Shown here: positions 24,242 to 38,430 of the stretch, piece by piece | Layout: each line of letters starts with the position of its first letter | Numbering within the stretch: the stretch's first letter is position 1 | DNA from: Spodoptera frugiperda | Taxonomy: Eukaryota > Arthropoda > Insecta > Lepidoptera > Noctuidae | Direction: 5' to 3' | Length of the DNA: 64,000 nt | Assembly: GCF_023101765.2 (NCBI RefSeq) | Contig: NC_064233.1 | Location: forward strand, 124,001-188,000 | The notes under the pieces: model-generated | Told to the model about the DNA's origin: nothing | Database searches by the model: none | The model's input: the letters and a program-made list of their open reading frames with translations, nothing else | Position numbers and translations under genes: made by a program

Positions 24242-25666
24242 GTCAGTTGTCATGTAAATAGTGCTCTCCCGAAATTAGTACACTGACACATGCGTGCTGC
24301 CATCTGAATAGGTGCGGTCATACAGTTGTTGTATTTCCTCTAAAGACCACTACAGAATCCGTTTGCACGGTTTTCGGTCACGGTTTATTTGAACGTCTGA
24401 GTTAGTTTTGGCCAGTCTCATCTAGTTATTTAAGAGATTGACGTGAAAAAGTGTCATCTTGTAACCTATTTGCAAAAAAATAAATATCTATAGAATTAGA
24501 TTTCGTTTTCTGTCTGGTTTGTAAGGAAACTTTTGAACATTACTCACGTAAATATACTGAGTAAAGCTCTACTAGTTTCGAATCTAAGATAAGCAGCGTG
24601 CGCATACGCGGTAACGTCGCGCAGCCTACGTGACGTCGCGTCAGTAGGCTTAGTCTTTAGGTTACGATAGCCGACCTTATCGCTTACCTAACGCGTTCTC
24701 TTCCAGGAAACGTTTGAGCATTATAAAATACCACGCTTGCTTTAGGCGGATTAGCAATTTCAAACTTATATTATATTGGAAATAATAATTCAACACTGGA
24801 CGTTATTAATGCTTTGACGGCAGAAATTGTAGAACAGTAGATTTAGGTAAAAGGTACATAAATGTATTACGAAATTTATCGATCCCGAAAAAGCATTTGA
24901 TCCTAGCGAACTGGCTAACCTCCTCTAACCTTAATTTAATCTTGGAATACCACATTGACTATTTCTTTGAATGTCTGTTCCATTGAGTTCCATTTAACAA
25001 TTCGTTAAAATATGTCCTTTACAATTGAGTGGTCACACCTGTCGATCTATATGGATTCGGGTGCTGGGCCATGAGAAAGGCGGGTGAAAGAAGTTTGCCT
25101 ACAGCAGAGATGAGGATGCTGCGATGGATATGTGGCGTGATGGGACTAGACAATATAATACACGGCTATGTAAATGAAACTTAAGAGCAGCGCTCTCTCG
25201 TCTCTCTAAATATGGGAATCTGTACATCCCAACATACATTCTGTCTGTATATGGAACTGAAGGCTTCAAAAAGCTTCTGAGCATTTTATTGCATTAATGA
25301 ACGAAAACCAATTTAATCTTGTTTTCATCATACCTTATTCTACTGGTCAATTTATTTGTAATAACTTCTTTAACAATATAAGTCAGAAAGAGATAGCCAC
25401 ATATGACTACACAGCAATTGATGCGTTAGATAAGGACAAAATATACAATAGTGAAAAAGTGAGATAGCAAAACACAAAAGGTGTGCGTTAGAGAGAGACA
25501 GCGTATCACTTCTCCCCACCACGTATTGTATGTTGTTAACACAATACAAGTTGTAGGCTAGCAGTTCACCCGTCACTTCGCCAGTTGCTCTTGTGACATC
25601 GCACTGTATAGTCGTGTACCGAGTGTGCATCAGTATTGAAATTAATTTTGTAATCATTTAATAAAC

Positions 25667-27678
25667 ATGGTTGTCGAGAGTTTTAGCTGGAGTGAAGAAG
25701 TGGAGTCGGCCGGTATGTACCCGTAGAAATACTAAGGATTTTTTTAAATTCCTATTCGAAACAAAATCTAATTAATCTTTTCCCACAGATCCCATGATAA
25801 TGGAAGAACAACGGGAGACTAGGAGAGACTCCGTCAACTCCATCGAGCCCGAGGTAAAGACTCCACAAACACCGGAGACTAAATCCTCGGTGGACGAGGA
25901 AGACGGAGCTTTAAAGGACTTGCTCCGGGTCGATGAACAATATTATCCCTTATTGGCCTTGGTATGTAACATTATATTTTCTTAAATTATTTTACTTACT
26001 AATTAATAACTGGGGACATGATTGTTAATTTATTGACTCATCTTTGTTACAGTTGGAACAATTTTCCCCTGAAGACGACGGCATCCAATTCAACATAAAG
26101 TTGAAACAGTTTGAGACTACAATGTCATCCATGTGTCCGGACGACTCGCGTGTGCAGTAAGTATTTATCTATTTCTTTTTTTTTCAAATTATATCTTCTA
26201 CTAGTATCTTATTCTCATCGTGTCCCGTAAATATTACTAATAATTTTATTTTACTTTGTCTAGACAAGCATTCGCGACGTTCCGCGCGGCGGCCCTGCGG
26301 TGCCCGGTGATGGCGCGTAAGCTGGCCGCAGTGGGTGTTTCGTTCACTCGCCAGCAGAACAAGCCACTGCTTCGTAGAACCCTCCTTAATGTCGTCATGC
26401 AGGACACTTTCTCCAGTAAGTACCCTTTCCCAAGATCTATTTACCCCTTTGAATTCAGTTCACCCGGTTTTACCGCAATCCCCTCGAATTGAACTTCTGC
26501 TCGAAGCTTCGTAAAAACTTCTTAAGGAATATATCAAATAAATAATTGTCATCTTCTTCAACAGAACTGGACGTGCTACAGCGCTCAAATCCGCTGTTCC
26601 TCGTCAACGCTGCGAATCTGATGGGGGATTACTTCGCCAACGCTCGCCTCAGTAACGGCGACAAGCTTCACTTTCTAGCTGAGCCACTACTGCAATACTT
26701 GCGTGCTTTACTCGCCGCCCATGATACACGTGCACATCACAGTCTCGCTGCACAAGTAAGTTTCAAACGAACATTTATTATTTTGTAAAAAATGCTGTTT
26801 TATTGCCAAACACATACATTCATTGTTTAGTAACATTGTGACAGCTAAGCAGATTAAAATACTAATATGTAACTTTCTTTTGTCCACAGTTAATGCAAAA
26901 CGGTCGCGAGCTACTCTCCGTAGTAGCTCAAGAGATGGACGAGCTCTCGGTCTCGATCCGTCTCCGTCTGCTCTCGTCCCCACCAGTCAGCACAACGTGG
27001 CTACTACTCTCCGCAGACCTTTGCCTCAACAAGTTTCTTCCCCTACCGACTACGCTGCAACAGTTTTACACCGCTCATCTGGTAACAACCACGGAAGAAA
27101 ATGTCAGTGAAGCCAGCTATAGATGTTGGAAGAAAAGCCCCGAGAAGAACGAGAATAAACCAGATGCTGCGGCGCTTGCAGAAGAAGTCAGTCAAAGTAT
27201 ATCTCAGATTAGTCTGCGTAATAATGAGGACACGAAGCCTAAGAAAGAACCAATCTCAGTTAGCCAAGATACATGGACAGGTGATGATACCTTAAGGAAA
27301 AGATACGACCTTAACTCTTGGCGGCAAACAGAAGAGACGAGAATAAAGGCTAATGACTGCCAACAAGGGGGGGATATCTTCCAAAGTCACCCCGAAAGAA
27401 ATGTGTCTCAGGCCCCAGAAAAGCCAAAATTAGGCGTTGGAGCTAGGTTATTGAGACTTAGAGCCCTCTCAAAGGAATCAATCTCAGTCAGCGAAGACAC
27501 ATGGTCAGGACCCGACTCCCGCCCGCCGCACATAAGTATGAGATCACGAAAGGGGAGGATTAATGGAAAGAAAGACGGAACAACAGCCAAGGCGACCCCA
27601 AGACGCCATGTCGCCGAAGTACCGCGCAGCGCCAAATACTGGGGCCACGACGACCGATGCGTCAAACATTATAGTTAG
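25667..27678 (+). CDS. MIF4G-like protein, array copy 5
   Basis: Exons: 25667-25712, 25789-25961, 26053-26156, 26264-26415, 26565-26755 and 26890-27678, encoding 484 residues. The predicted protein is the same as copy 1, including Ser in RLLSSPPVS. All splice borders and phases agree with copy 1. The copy lies directly after the LINE-bearing 3' flank of unit 4. Confidence 0.8.
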
Positions 27679-28464
27679 TAGGAATGTCTTGTATGTATGT
27701 ATGTAAATAATTATTAATTTAGGGAATTGTACAAATGAAATTGTTACTTAAACCAAAAATGTTATAAATGTTGTTTATATTACTTATGAAATGTATTAAA
27801 TAGTTGTAAAATAATTATACTTTAATGTAATGTAATAATAATCAATGAATAAAATAATTTTTGATAACTTCAAATTCGATATTTTCTATAAAACCCCTTA
27901 TTCCTGACACAGCTAAGGAATACAAATTCAACATTCTGTAAGTTTCACTTCATAATAGACTCATAAACAACTATTAGCATTAGTCTTATCGTATATTATA
28001 GAAAAGGTTATTTTTAATTCGTACCACACGATGCTACGGCGTAGCAGGTGATACTACGGTGTAGTAAAATCTGACGAAATAGACTGTAGTTTAGACTTGT
28101 TTACACTTGTTTGCCATCACGAGCATTACCAAAGCCTTGTTCCAAAGTTTCCTCACAAACCAAAAAGAAAACGAAATCTAATTCTATAGACAAGACAGTG
28201 GACGCACTTACACCCCTGTTTCACCATAATTTCCGAGAATATAGCGCCCGTATGAAGCCGGGGTGTATTGTTAGTACGTAGGGAAGCGTGGGAAAGTAGA
28301 TAAGGTGTAGACCAAGTCTTATATATTGTGGTACCTATTTGTTAAACAATGATCGATTTGGTAGTTTCTTGGAAACAGAAGCGATAATTGTTGTATGTAT
28401 ACCTGACTAGACATTCCAACGTGATAACGACATCGGTATCCGCTCACAATGTCATTTTCGCAAA

Positions 28465-28825
28465 ATGATATCCAATTACAAAATATCAGGCGACGCATTG
28501 GGTAATTTTTGTGACTTATCCAAGGCGTTCGACTGTGTGTCCCTCATGATACACTGATCAGGAAGCTATCCCATTATGGAATACGAGGCAACTCTCTGGA
28601 CCTACTTATCTCATACTCTGATAGGATTCAGAGAGTCGAAATTAACGGAAAAATTTCCGCCGGGTCTATTGTTAAGGTGGGTGTTCCGCAGGGGTCAAAT
28701 CTCGGCCCATTTTTATTTCTTATTTATATTATAGTGATTCACCTTATCTTGTAAGAGGTAACCATGGAATTGTACTGTTTGCTGATAATACCTCTTTACC
28801 ATTTAAACCCAAACGTAGAAAATGA
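28465..28825 (+). pseudogene. Jockey-type RT remnant, unit 6
   Basis: This has the same RT palm fragment, with the extra GT that breaks the frame within DCV, as in units 2 and 7. Confidence 0.8.
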
Positions 28826-30250
28826 GTCAGTTGTCATGTAAATAGTGCTCTCCCGAAATTAGTACACTGACACATGCGTGCTGCCATCTGAATAGGTGCG
28901 GTCATACAGTTGTTGTATTTCCTCTAAAGACCACTACAGAATCCGTTTGCACGGTTTTCGGTCACGGTTTATTTGAACGTCTGAGTTAGTTTTGGCCAGT
29001 CTCATCTAGTTATTTAAGAGATTGACGTGAAAAAGTGTCATCTTGTAACCTATTTGCAAAAAAATAAATATCTATAGAATTAGATTTCGTTTTCTGTCTA
29101 TTTTGTAAGGAAACTTTTGAACATTACTCACGTAAATATACTGAGTAAAGCTCTACTAGTTTCGAATCTAAGATAAGCAGCGTGCGCATACGCGGTAACG
29201 TCGCGCAGCCTACGTGACGTCGCGTCAGTAGGCTTAGTCTTTAGGTTACGATAGCCGACCTTATCGCTTACCTAACGCGTTCTCTTCCAGGAAACGTTTG
29301 AGCATTATAAAATACCACGCTTGCTTTAGGCGGATTAGCAATTTCAAACTTATATTATATTGGAAATAATAATTCAACACTGGACGTTATTAATGCTTTG
29401 ACGGCAGAAATTGTAGAACAGTAGATTTAGGTAAAAGGTACATAAATGTATTACGAAATTTATCGATCCCGAAAAAGCATTTGATCCTAGCGAACTGGCT
29501 AACCTCCTCTAACCTTAATTTAATCTTGGAATACCACATTGACTATTTCTTTGAATGTCTGTTCCATTGAGTTCCATTTAACAATTCGTTAAAATATGTC
29601 CTTTACAATTGAGTGGTCACACCTGTCGATCTATATGGATTCGGGTGCTGGGCCATGAGAAAGGCGGGTGAAAGAAGTTTGCCTACAGCAGAGATGAGGA
29701 TGCTGCGATGGATATGTGGCGTGATGGGACTAGACAATATAATACACGGCTATGTAAATGAAACTTAAGAGCAGCGCTCTCTCGTCTCTCTAAATATGGG
29801 AATCTGTACATCCCAACATACATTCTGTCTGTATATGGAACTGAAGGCTTCAAAAAGCTTCTGAGCATTTTATTGCATTAATGAACGAAAACCAATTTAA
29901 TCTTGTTTTCATCATACCTTATTCTACTGGTCAATTTATTTGTAATAACTTCTTTAACAATATAAGTCAGAAAGAGATAGCCACATATGACTACACAGCA
30001 ATTGATGCGTTAGATAAGGACAAAATATACAATAGTGAAAAAGTGAGATAGCAAAACACAAAAGGTGTGCGTTAGAGAGAGACAGCGTATCACTTCTCCC
30101 CACCACGTATTGTATGTTGTTAACACAATACAAGTTGTAGGCTAGCAGTTCACCCGTCACTTCGCCAGTTGCTCTTGTGACATCGCACTGTATAGTCGTG
30201 TACCGAGTGTGCATCAGTATTGAAATTAATTTTGTAATCATTTAATAAAC

Positions 30251-32262
30251 ATGGTTGTCGAGAGTTTTAGCTGGAGTGAAGAAGTGGAGTCGGCCGGTAT
30301 GTACCCGTAGAAATACTAAGGATTTTTTTAAATTCCTATTCGAAACAAAATCTAATTAATCTTTTCCCACAGATCCCATGATAATGGAAGAACAACGGGA
30401 GACTAGGAGAGACTCCGTCAACTCCATCGAGCCCGAGGTAAAGACTCCACAAACACCGGAGACTAAATCCTCGGTGGACGAGGAAGACGGAGCTTTAAAG
30501 GACTTGCTCCGGGTCGATGAACAATATTATCCCTTATTGGCCTTGGTATGTAACATTATATTTTCTTAAATTATTTTACTTACTAATTAATAACTGGGGA
30601 CATGATTGTTAATTTATTGACTCATCTTTGTTACAGTTGGAACAATTTTCCCCTGAAGACGACGGCATCCAATTCAACATAAAGTTGAAACAGTTTGAGA
30701 CTACAATGTCATCCATGTGTCCGGACGACTCGCGTGTGCAGTAAGTATTTATCTATTTCTTTTTTTTTCAAATTATATCTTCTACTAGTATCTTATTCTC
30801 ATCGTGTCCCGTAAATATTACTAATAATTTTATTTTACTTTGTCTAGACAAGCATTCGCGACGTTCCGCGCGGCGGCCCTGCGGTGCCCGGTGATGGCGC
30901 GTAAGCTGGCCGCAGTGGGTGTTTCGTTCACTCGCCAGCAGAACAAGCCACTGCTTCGTAGAACCCTCCTTAATGTCGTCATGCAGGACACTTTCTCCAG
31001 TAAGTACCCTTTCCCAAGATCTATTTACCCCTTTGAATTCAGTTCACCCGGTTTTACCGCAATCCCCTCGAATTGAACTTCTGCTCGAAGCTTCGTAAAA
31101 ACTTCTTAAGGAATATATCAAATAAATAATTGTCATCTTCTTCAACAGAACTGGACGTGCTACAGCGCTCAAATCCGCTGTTCCTCGTCAACGCTGCGAA
31201 TCTGATGGGGGATTACTTCGCCAACGCTCGCCTCAGTAACGGCGACAAGCTTCACTTTCTAGCTGAGCCACTACTGCAATACTTGCGTGCTTTACTCGCC
31301 GCCCATGATACACGTGCACATCACAGTCTCGCTGCACAAGTAAGTTTCAAACGAACATTTATTATTTTGTAAAAAATGCTGTTTTATTGCCAAACACATA
31401 CATTCATTGTTTAGTAACATTGTGACAGCTAAGCAGATTAAAATACTAATATGTAACTTTCTTTTGTCCACAGTTAATGCAAAACGGTCGCGAGCTACTC
31501 TCCGTAGTAGCTCAAGAGATGGACGAGCTCTCGGTCTCGATCCGTCTCCGTCTGCTCTCGCCCCCACCAGTCAGCACAACGTGGCTACTACTCTCCGCAG
31601 ACCTTTGCCTCAACAAGTTTCTTCCCCTACCGACTACGCTGCAACAGTTTTACACCGCTCATCTGGTAACAACCACGGAAGAAAATGTCAGTGAAGCCAG
31701 CTATAGATGTTGGAAGAAAAGCCCCGAGAAGAACGAGAATAAACCAGATGCTGCGGCGCTTGCAGAAGAAGTCAGTCAAAGTATATCTCAGATTAGTCTG
31801 CGTAATAATGAGGACACGAAGCCTAAGAAAGAACCAATCTCAGTTAGCCAAGATACATGGACAGGTGATGATACCTTAAGGAAAAGATACGACCTTAACT
31901 CTTGGCGGCAAACAGAAGAGACGAGAATAAAGGCTAATGACTGCCAACAAGGGGGGGATATCTTCCAAAGTCACCCCGAAAGAAATGTGTCTCAGGCCCC
32001 AGAAAAGCCAAAATTAGGCGTTGGAGCTAGGTTATTGAGACTTAGAGCCCTCTCAAAGGAATCAATCTCAGTCAGCGAAGACACATGGTCAGGACCCGAC
32101 TCCCGCCCGCCGCACATAAGTATGAGATCACGAAAGGGGAGGATTAATGGAAAGAAAGACGGAACAACAGCCAAGGCGACCCCAAGACGCCATGTCGCCG
32201 AAGTACCGCGCAGCGCCAAATACTGGGGCCACGACGACCGATGCGTCAAACATTATAGTTAG
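30251..32262 (+). CDS. MIF4G-like protein, array copy 6
   Basis: Exons: 30251-30296, 30373-30545, 30637-30740, 30848-30999, 31149-31339 and 31474-32262, encoding 484 residues. The predicted protein equals copies 2 and 3 (RLLSPPPVS variant). Intron lengths equal those of copy 1. There is no disabling change. Confidence 0.8.
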
Positions 32263-33048
32263 TAGGAATGTCTTGTATGTATGTATGTAAATAATTATTA
32301 ATTTAGGGAATTGTACAAATGAAATTGTTACTTAAACCAAAAATGTTATAAATGTTGTTTATATTACTTATGAAATGTATTAAATAGTTGTAAAATAATT
32401 ATACTTTAATGTAATGTAATAATAATCAATGAATAAAATAATTTTTGATAACTTCAAATTCGATATTTTCTATAAAACCCCTTATTCCTGACACAGCTAA
32501 GGAATACAAATTCAACATTCTGTAAGTTTCACTTCATAATAGACTCATAAACAACTATTAGCATTAGTCTTATCGTATATTATAGAAAAGGTTATTTTTA
32601 ATTCGTACCACACGATGCTACGGCGTAGCAGGTGATACTACGGTGTAGTAAAATCTGACGAAATAGACTGTAGTTTAGACTTGTTTACACTTGTTTGCCA
32701 TCACGAGCATTACCAAAGCCTTGTTCCAAAGTTTCCTCACAAACCAAAAAGAAAACGAAATCTAATTCTATAGACAAGACAGTGGACGCACTTACACCCC
32801 TGTTTCACCATAATTTCCGAGAATATAGCGCCCGTATGAAGCCGGGGTGTATTGTTAGTACGTAGGGAAGCGTGGGAAAGTAGATAAGGTGTAGACCAAG
32901 TCTTATATATTGTGGTACCTATTTGTTAAACAATGATCGATTTGGTAGTTTCTTGGAAACAGAAGCGATAATTGTTGTATGTATACCTGACTAGACATTC
33001 CAACGTGATAACGACATCGGTATCCGCTCACAATGTCATTTTCGCAAA

Positions 33049-33409
33049 ATGATATCCAATTACAAAATATCAGGCGACGCATTGGGTAATTTTTGTGACT
33101 TATCCAAGGCGTTCGACTGTGTGTCCCTCATGATACACTGATCAGGAAGCTATCCCATTATGGAATACGAGGCAACTCTCTGGACCTACTTATCTCATAC
33201 TCTGATAGGATTCAGAGAGTCGAAATTAACGGAAAAATTTCCGCCGGGTCTATTGTTAAGGTGGGTGTTCCGCAGGGGTCAAATCTCGGCCCATTTTTAT
33301 TTCTTATTTATATTATAGTGATTCACCTTATCTTGTAAGAGGTAACCATGGAATTGTACTGTTTGCTGATAATACCTCTTTACCATTTAAACCCAAACGT
33401 AGAAAATGA
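33049..33409 (+). pseudogene. Jockey-type RT remnant, unit 7
   Basis: The same fragment as units 2 and 6, with the GT insertion. It is otherwise nearly identical to them. Confidence 0.8.
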
Positions 33410-34853
33410 GTCAGTTGTCATGTAAATAGTGCTCTCCCGAAATTAGTACACTGACACATGCGTGCTGCCATCTGAATAGGTGCGGTCATACAGTTGTTGT
33501 ATTTCCTCTAAAGACCACTACAGAATCCGTTTGCACGGTTTTCGGTCACGGTTTATTTGAACGTCTGAGTTAGTTTTGGCCAGTCTCATCTAGTTATTTA
33601 AGAGATTGACGTGAAAAAGTGTCATCTTGTAACCTATTTGCAAAAAAATAAATATCTATAGAATTAGATTTCGTTTTCTGTCTATTTTGTAAGGAAACTT
33701 TTGAACATTACTCACGTAAATATACTGAGTAAAGCTCTACTAGTTTCGAATCTAAGATAAGCAGCGTGCGCATACGCGGTAACGTCGCGCAGCCTACGTG
33801 ACGTCGCGTCAGTAGGCTTAGTCTTTAGGTTACGATAGCCGACCTTATCGCTTACCTAACGCGTTCTCTTCCAGGAAACGTTTGAGCATTATAAAATACC
33901 ACGCTTGCTTTAGGCGGATTAGCAATTTCAAACTTATATTATATTGGAAATAATAATTCAACACTGGACGTTATTAATGCTTTGACGGCAGAAATTGTAG
34001 AACAGTAGATTTAGGTAAAAGGTACATAAATGTATTACGAAATTTATCGATCCCGAAAAAGCATTTGATCCTAGCGAACTGGCTAACCTCCTCTAACCTT
34101 AATTTAATCTTGGAATACCACATTGACTATTTCTTTGAATGTCTGTTCCATTGAGTTCCATTTAACAATTCGTTAAAATATGTCCTTTACAATTGAGTGG
34201 TCACACCTGTCGATCTATATGGATTCGGGTGCTGGGCCATGAGAAAGGCGGGTGAAAGAAGTTTGCCTACAGCAGAGATGAGGATGCTGCGATGGATATG
34301 TGGCGTGATGGGACTAGACAATATAATACACGGCTATGTAAATGAAACTTAAGAGCAGCGCTCTCTCGTCTCTCTAAATATGGGAATCTGTACATCCCAA
34401 CATACATTCTGTCTGGATATGGAACTGAAGGCTTCAAAAAGCTTCTGAACATTTTTATTGCATTGATGAACGAAAACCAATTTAATCTTGTTTTCATCAT
34501 ACCTTATTCTACTAGTAATCACTTTTTTAACTAGTTATACAATTTTCTTACAATATAAGGCAGAAAAAGACCACAACATTTGATTACCCAACAACTTATA
34601 CGTTAGACAAGGACAAAATATACCACATTGTAGTAGTGAGATAGCAATACACAAAATGTGTGCGTTAGAGAGAGACAGCGTATCACTTCTCCCCACCACG
34701 TATTGTATGTTGTTAACACAATACAAGTTGTAGGCTAGCAGTTCACCCGTCACTTCGCCAGTTGCTCTTGTGACATCGCACTGTATAGTCGTGTACCGAG
34801 TGTGCATCAGTATTGAAATTAATTTTATAATCATTTTAAACTTCCATTTAAAC

Positions 34854-36965
34854 ATGGGTATTGAGCATTTTATTTGGAGTGAAGAGGTGGAGTCAGCCGG
34901 TATGTATCCGTAAAATTACTTGATTTTTTTTGTAATTTTTGGAAACAAAATCTAATTAACCTTTTCCCACAGACCCCATGATAATGGAAGAACAACGGGA
35001 GACTAGGAGAGACTCCGTCAACTCCATCGAGCCCGAGGTAAAGACTCCACAAACACCGGAGACTAAATCCTCGGTGGACGAGGAAGACGGAGCTTTAAAG
35101 GACTTGCTCCGGGTCGATGAACAATATTATCCCTTATTGGCCTTGGTATGTAACATTATATTTTCTTAAATTATTTTACTTACTAATTAATAACTGGGGA
35201 CATGATTGTTAATTTATTGACTCATCTTTGTTACAGTTGGAACAATTTTCCCCTGAAGACGACGGCATCCAATTCAACATAAAGTTGAAACAGTTTGAGA
35301 CTACAATGTCATCCATGTGTCCGGACGACTCGCGTGTGCAGTAAGTATTTATCTATTTCTTTTTTTTTCAAAATAATTTTATCTTCAAATTATATTATCG
35401 TATCCCGTAAATATTAATACTCATTCCCAGTATATATGTACACCTCTTCTGAGATCAAAAAGTGTAATAATTTTATTTTACTTTGTCTAGACAAGCATTC
35501 GCGACGTTCCGCGCGGCGGCCCTGCGGTGCCCGGTGATGGCGCGTAAGCTGGCCGCAGTGGGTGTTTCGTTCACTCGCCAGCAGAACAAGCCACTGCTTC
35601 GTAGAACCCTCCTTAATGTCGTCATGCAGGACACTTTCTCCAGTAAGTACCCTTTCCCAAGATCTATTTACCCCTTTGAATTCAGTTCACCCGGTTTTAC
35701 CGCAATCCCCTCGAATTGAACTTCTGCTCGAAGCTTCGTAAAAACTTCTTAAGAAATATAATATATAAATAATTGTCATCTTCTTCAACAGAACTGGACG
35801 TGCTACAGCGCTCAAATCCGCTGTTCCTCGTCAACGCTGCGAATCTGATGGGGGATTACTTCGCCAACGCTCGCCTCAGTAACGGCGACAAGCTGCACTT
35901 TCTAGCTGAGCCACTACTGCAATACTTGCGTGCTTTACTCGCCGCCCATGATACACGTGCACATCACACTCTCGCTACACAAGTAAGTTTCAAACGAACA
36001 TTTATTATTTTGTAAAAAATGCTGTTTTATTGCCAAACACATACATTCATTGTTTAGTAACATTGTGACAGCTAAGCAGATTAAAATACTAATATGTAAC
36101 TTTCTTTTGTCCACAGTTAATGCAAAACGGTCGCGAGCTACTCTCCGTAGTAGCTCAAGAGATGGACGAGCTCTCGGTCTCGATCCGTCTCCGTCTGCTC
36201 TCGTCCCCACCAGTCAGCACAACGTGGCTACTACTCTCCGCAGACCTTTGCCTCAACAAGTTTCTTCCCCTACCGACTACGCTGCAACAGTTTTACGCCG
36301 CTCATCTGGTAACAACCACGGAAGAAAACATGAGTGAAGCCAATTTCAGACCTTGGAGGAAAAGCCCCGAGAAGAATGAAAAGAGACCAGATGCTGCGAC
36401 GCTTGCAGAAGTCAGACAAAGTATATCTCAGATTAGACTGCGTAATAATGAGGACACGAAACCTAAGAAACAGCTACTCTCAGTTAGCCAAGATACAAGG
36501 ACAAGTAATATTAACTTAAGAAAAAGGTTGGACCTTAACTCTTGGCGGCAAACAGAAGCGATGAGAACAGAGGCTAATGACTACCCCGAAAGAAATGTGT
36601 CTCAGTCCCCAGAAAAGCCCGCAGAAAGAGTCGCAGACAGTACAGTTGACCAAAATGTATCTCAGAGTAGTCTCAATAATAAAGAGAATACGAAACCTAA
36701 ATTATCGCCAAAATTAGGCCCTGGAGCTAGATTATTGAGACATAAAGCTGTCTCAGAGGAACCAATACCAGTCAGCCAAGACACATGGTCAGGACCCGAC
36801 TCCCGCCCGCCGCACATAAGTGGGAGATCGCGAAGGGGGAAGATTAATGCAAAGAAAGAAGGAACAACAGCCAAGGCGACCCCAAGACGCCATGTCGCCG
36901 AAGTACCGCGCAGCGCCAAATACTGGGGCCACGACGACCGATGTGACAAAGATTATAATAGTTAG
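34854..36965 (+). CDS. MIF4G-like protein, array copy 7, variant ends
   Basis: Exons: 34854-34899, 34973-35145, 35237-35340, 35491-35642, 35792-35982 and 36117-36965, encoding 504 residues. Exon 1 encodes MGIEHFIWSEEVESA, differing from the other copies only in its first half. Exons 2-5 are almost identical to the other copies. The tail is longer and diverged, with LDLNSWRQ, GPGARLLRH and SQDTWSG, and it ends KYWGHDDRCDKDYNS. That ending is closer to the minus-strand paralogue at 56631 than to copy 1, so copy 7 probably preserves an older tail. Intron 3 is about 43 bp longer than in the other copies. Splicing is intact. AATAAA lies near 37064. Confidence 0.8.
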
Positions 36966-37210
36966 TAGGAATCACTACTATGTACTATTCAAATGCTATA
37001 GTTGTGTATATTACTTTAATGTATTAAATAGTTTTAAAGTATCCTTTAATGTAATAATCAATGAATAAAATATATTTTATTTTATAACTTCAAATTCCAT
37101 TTTTTCTATAAAATCCCTAATTCCCGACACACCTATGGAATACAAATTGAGCATTCTGTAAGTTTCACCTCACAATAAAATCACTCAAACTCATAAACAA
37201 CTGTTTCATA

Positions 37211-37930
37211 AATAGCATAGTGCTAGGCACTGACAATATGAGCTATATTATGTCTAGGGCATCCTTTACCGACAGCCCCATTCATATCTGCCTTGTATAT
37301 TTCTTTTGTAAATCAGCTTTCATCCATCTTTTCTACATGTCCAAAACATCGTTACATTCCCTTTTTAATCCTTGTCACTACATTCGTCTTTCAAGCCACA
37401 CTTTTCTCTAATAACACAATTTTTCACTCGATCACTCAGTTTTACTCCACACATACTTCTCAAGGTTCGCATTTCCACCGCATTAATCCTGCTTTAACGC
37501 TTCTTCTGCCACACCCATGATTCACTACCATACATAAGTGTAGATGTCAATCCTCGCTGTATTACAACAAGTCGAGCCTTGCTGGATATAATTTTCCTCG
37601 ACATTATAGAGTGTAAATAACCATTGACACTATTTCCTGCTTTCATTCTCCTTTCATTATCTTGCTCAAACTTTCCATCTCTCGTAAACAAAGATTCCAG
37701 GTACACTAACTCTTTCATTTGTTCCAATTTTTCATCACCTATCATTGTCTGGCATTCTGTTATTACCTCATTCTTTTCTATCACCAATATTTTTGTCTTC
37801 TTCACATTGATTTTCATACCTTTCCTTTCAAAAGCATCATTCATCACAGTGATCATTCGTTGTAGTTCTTCGGCCGATGAGGCAACAAGTACATACCTTT
37901 TACTAGTAGAAAGTCGGCTCACTATCATCT
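37211..37930 (-). pseudogene. Non-LTR retrotransposon remnant after unit 7
   Basis: The main open block (37928-37494, minus) starts in the palm region with YVLVASSAEELQRMITVMN, where the YADD motif has decayed. It continues through GMKINVKKTKIL to LMYGSESWVWQKK. Downstream in broken frames are MRTLRSMCGVKLSDRV and C-terminal pieces as far as 37211. It is the same LINE family, in the same relative position, as the remnant behind unit 4, and it is inactive. Confidence 0.8.
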
Positions 37931-38189
37931 CTACAGAGTGGACTTTCCTTGGGTGCGAAAGAAACGATTCGAATCCACGTTCCTAATCCGTGCAGCCAAG
38001 GAATGGAACAATCTGCCCGCTTCTATGTTTCCTGACAAATACGACCCGGGCTATGTTACAAGTGACAAACGGTGAAGGAAAACGTCGTCGTGGGGAAATT
38101 TGGGCTTATAATTTGTAATTATAAATTTGAAATTGATTACCAGCATTGAGCAAGCATGGCGATTAACTGTGTGAAAAAGCCTTACCACA

Positions 38190-38430
38190 TGATACTACGG
38201 CGTAGTAGCGTCTGATGAAGTAGATCGCACTATTCTGGGCGGAGATAATCCAATAAAATATAAAGTTTAAGAATACTTTTGCAGCCAATATTGAGTTATA
38301 AAATAATATTGTAACTTACCAACATTGTTACAGTGAAGGTGTGGGACAATGATGACGTCATCACATTGGAATTTCGTACTCGTATAAAAGTCATCTTTCG
38401 CGACATTTTGAAGAACGTATTTTTTTTTAT
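38190..38430 (+). repeat. Dispersed repeat with palindromes, copy A
   Basis: It starts at the tactacGgcgtagta palindrome and runs to 'gaagaacgtat'. It is almost identical to 43490-43722. It contains the perfect 14-bp palindrome TGATGACGTCATCA near 38350 and a TATA-like 'gtataaaag' near 38391. The second copy lacks 16 bp around the palindrome. There is no coding frame, and the family is unknown to me. Confidence 0.75.

Larger units (their letters stand above)
23740..28321 (+). repeat. Array unit 5
   Basis: A 4,582-bp unit nearly identical to units 1-3 and 6. In the spacer it shares 'ctgtctggtttgtaagg' with unit 4. In exon 6 it shares the Ser codon (tcc) with units 1 and 7. Confidence 0.92.
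28322..32905 (+). repeat. Array unit 6
   Basis: A 4,584-bp unit. It carries the GT insertion in the RT remnant, like units 2 and 7, and the Pro codon in exon 6, like units 2-4. Confidence 0.92.
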
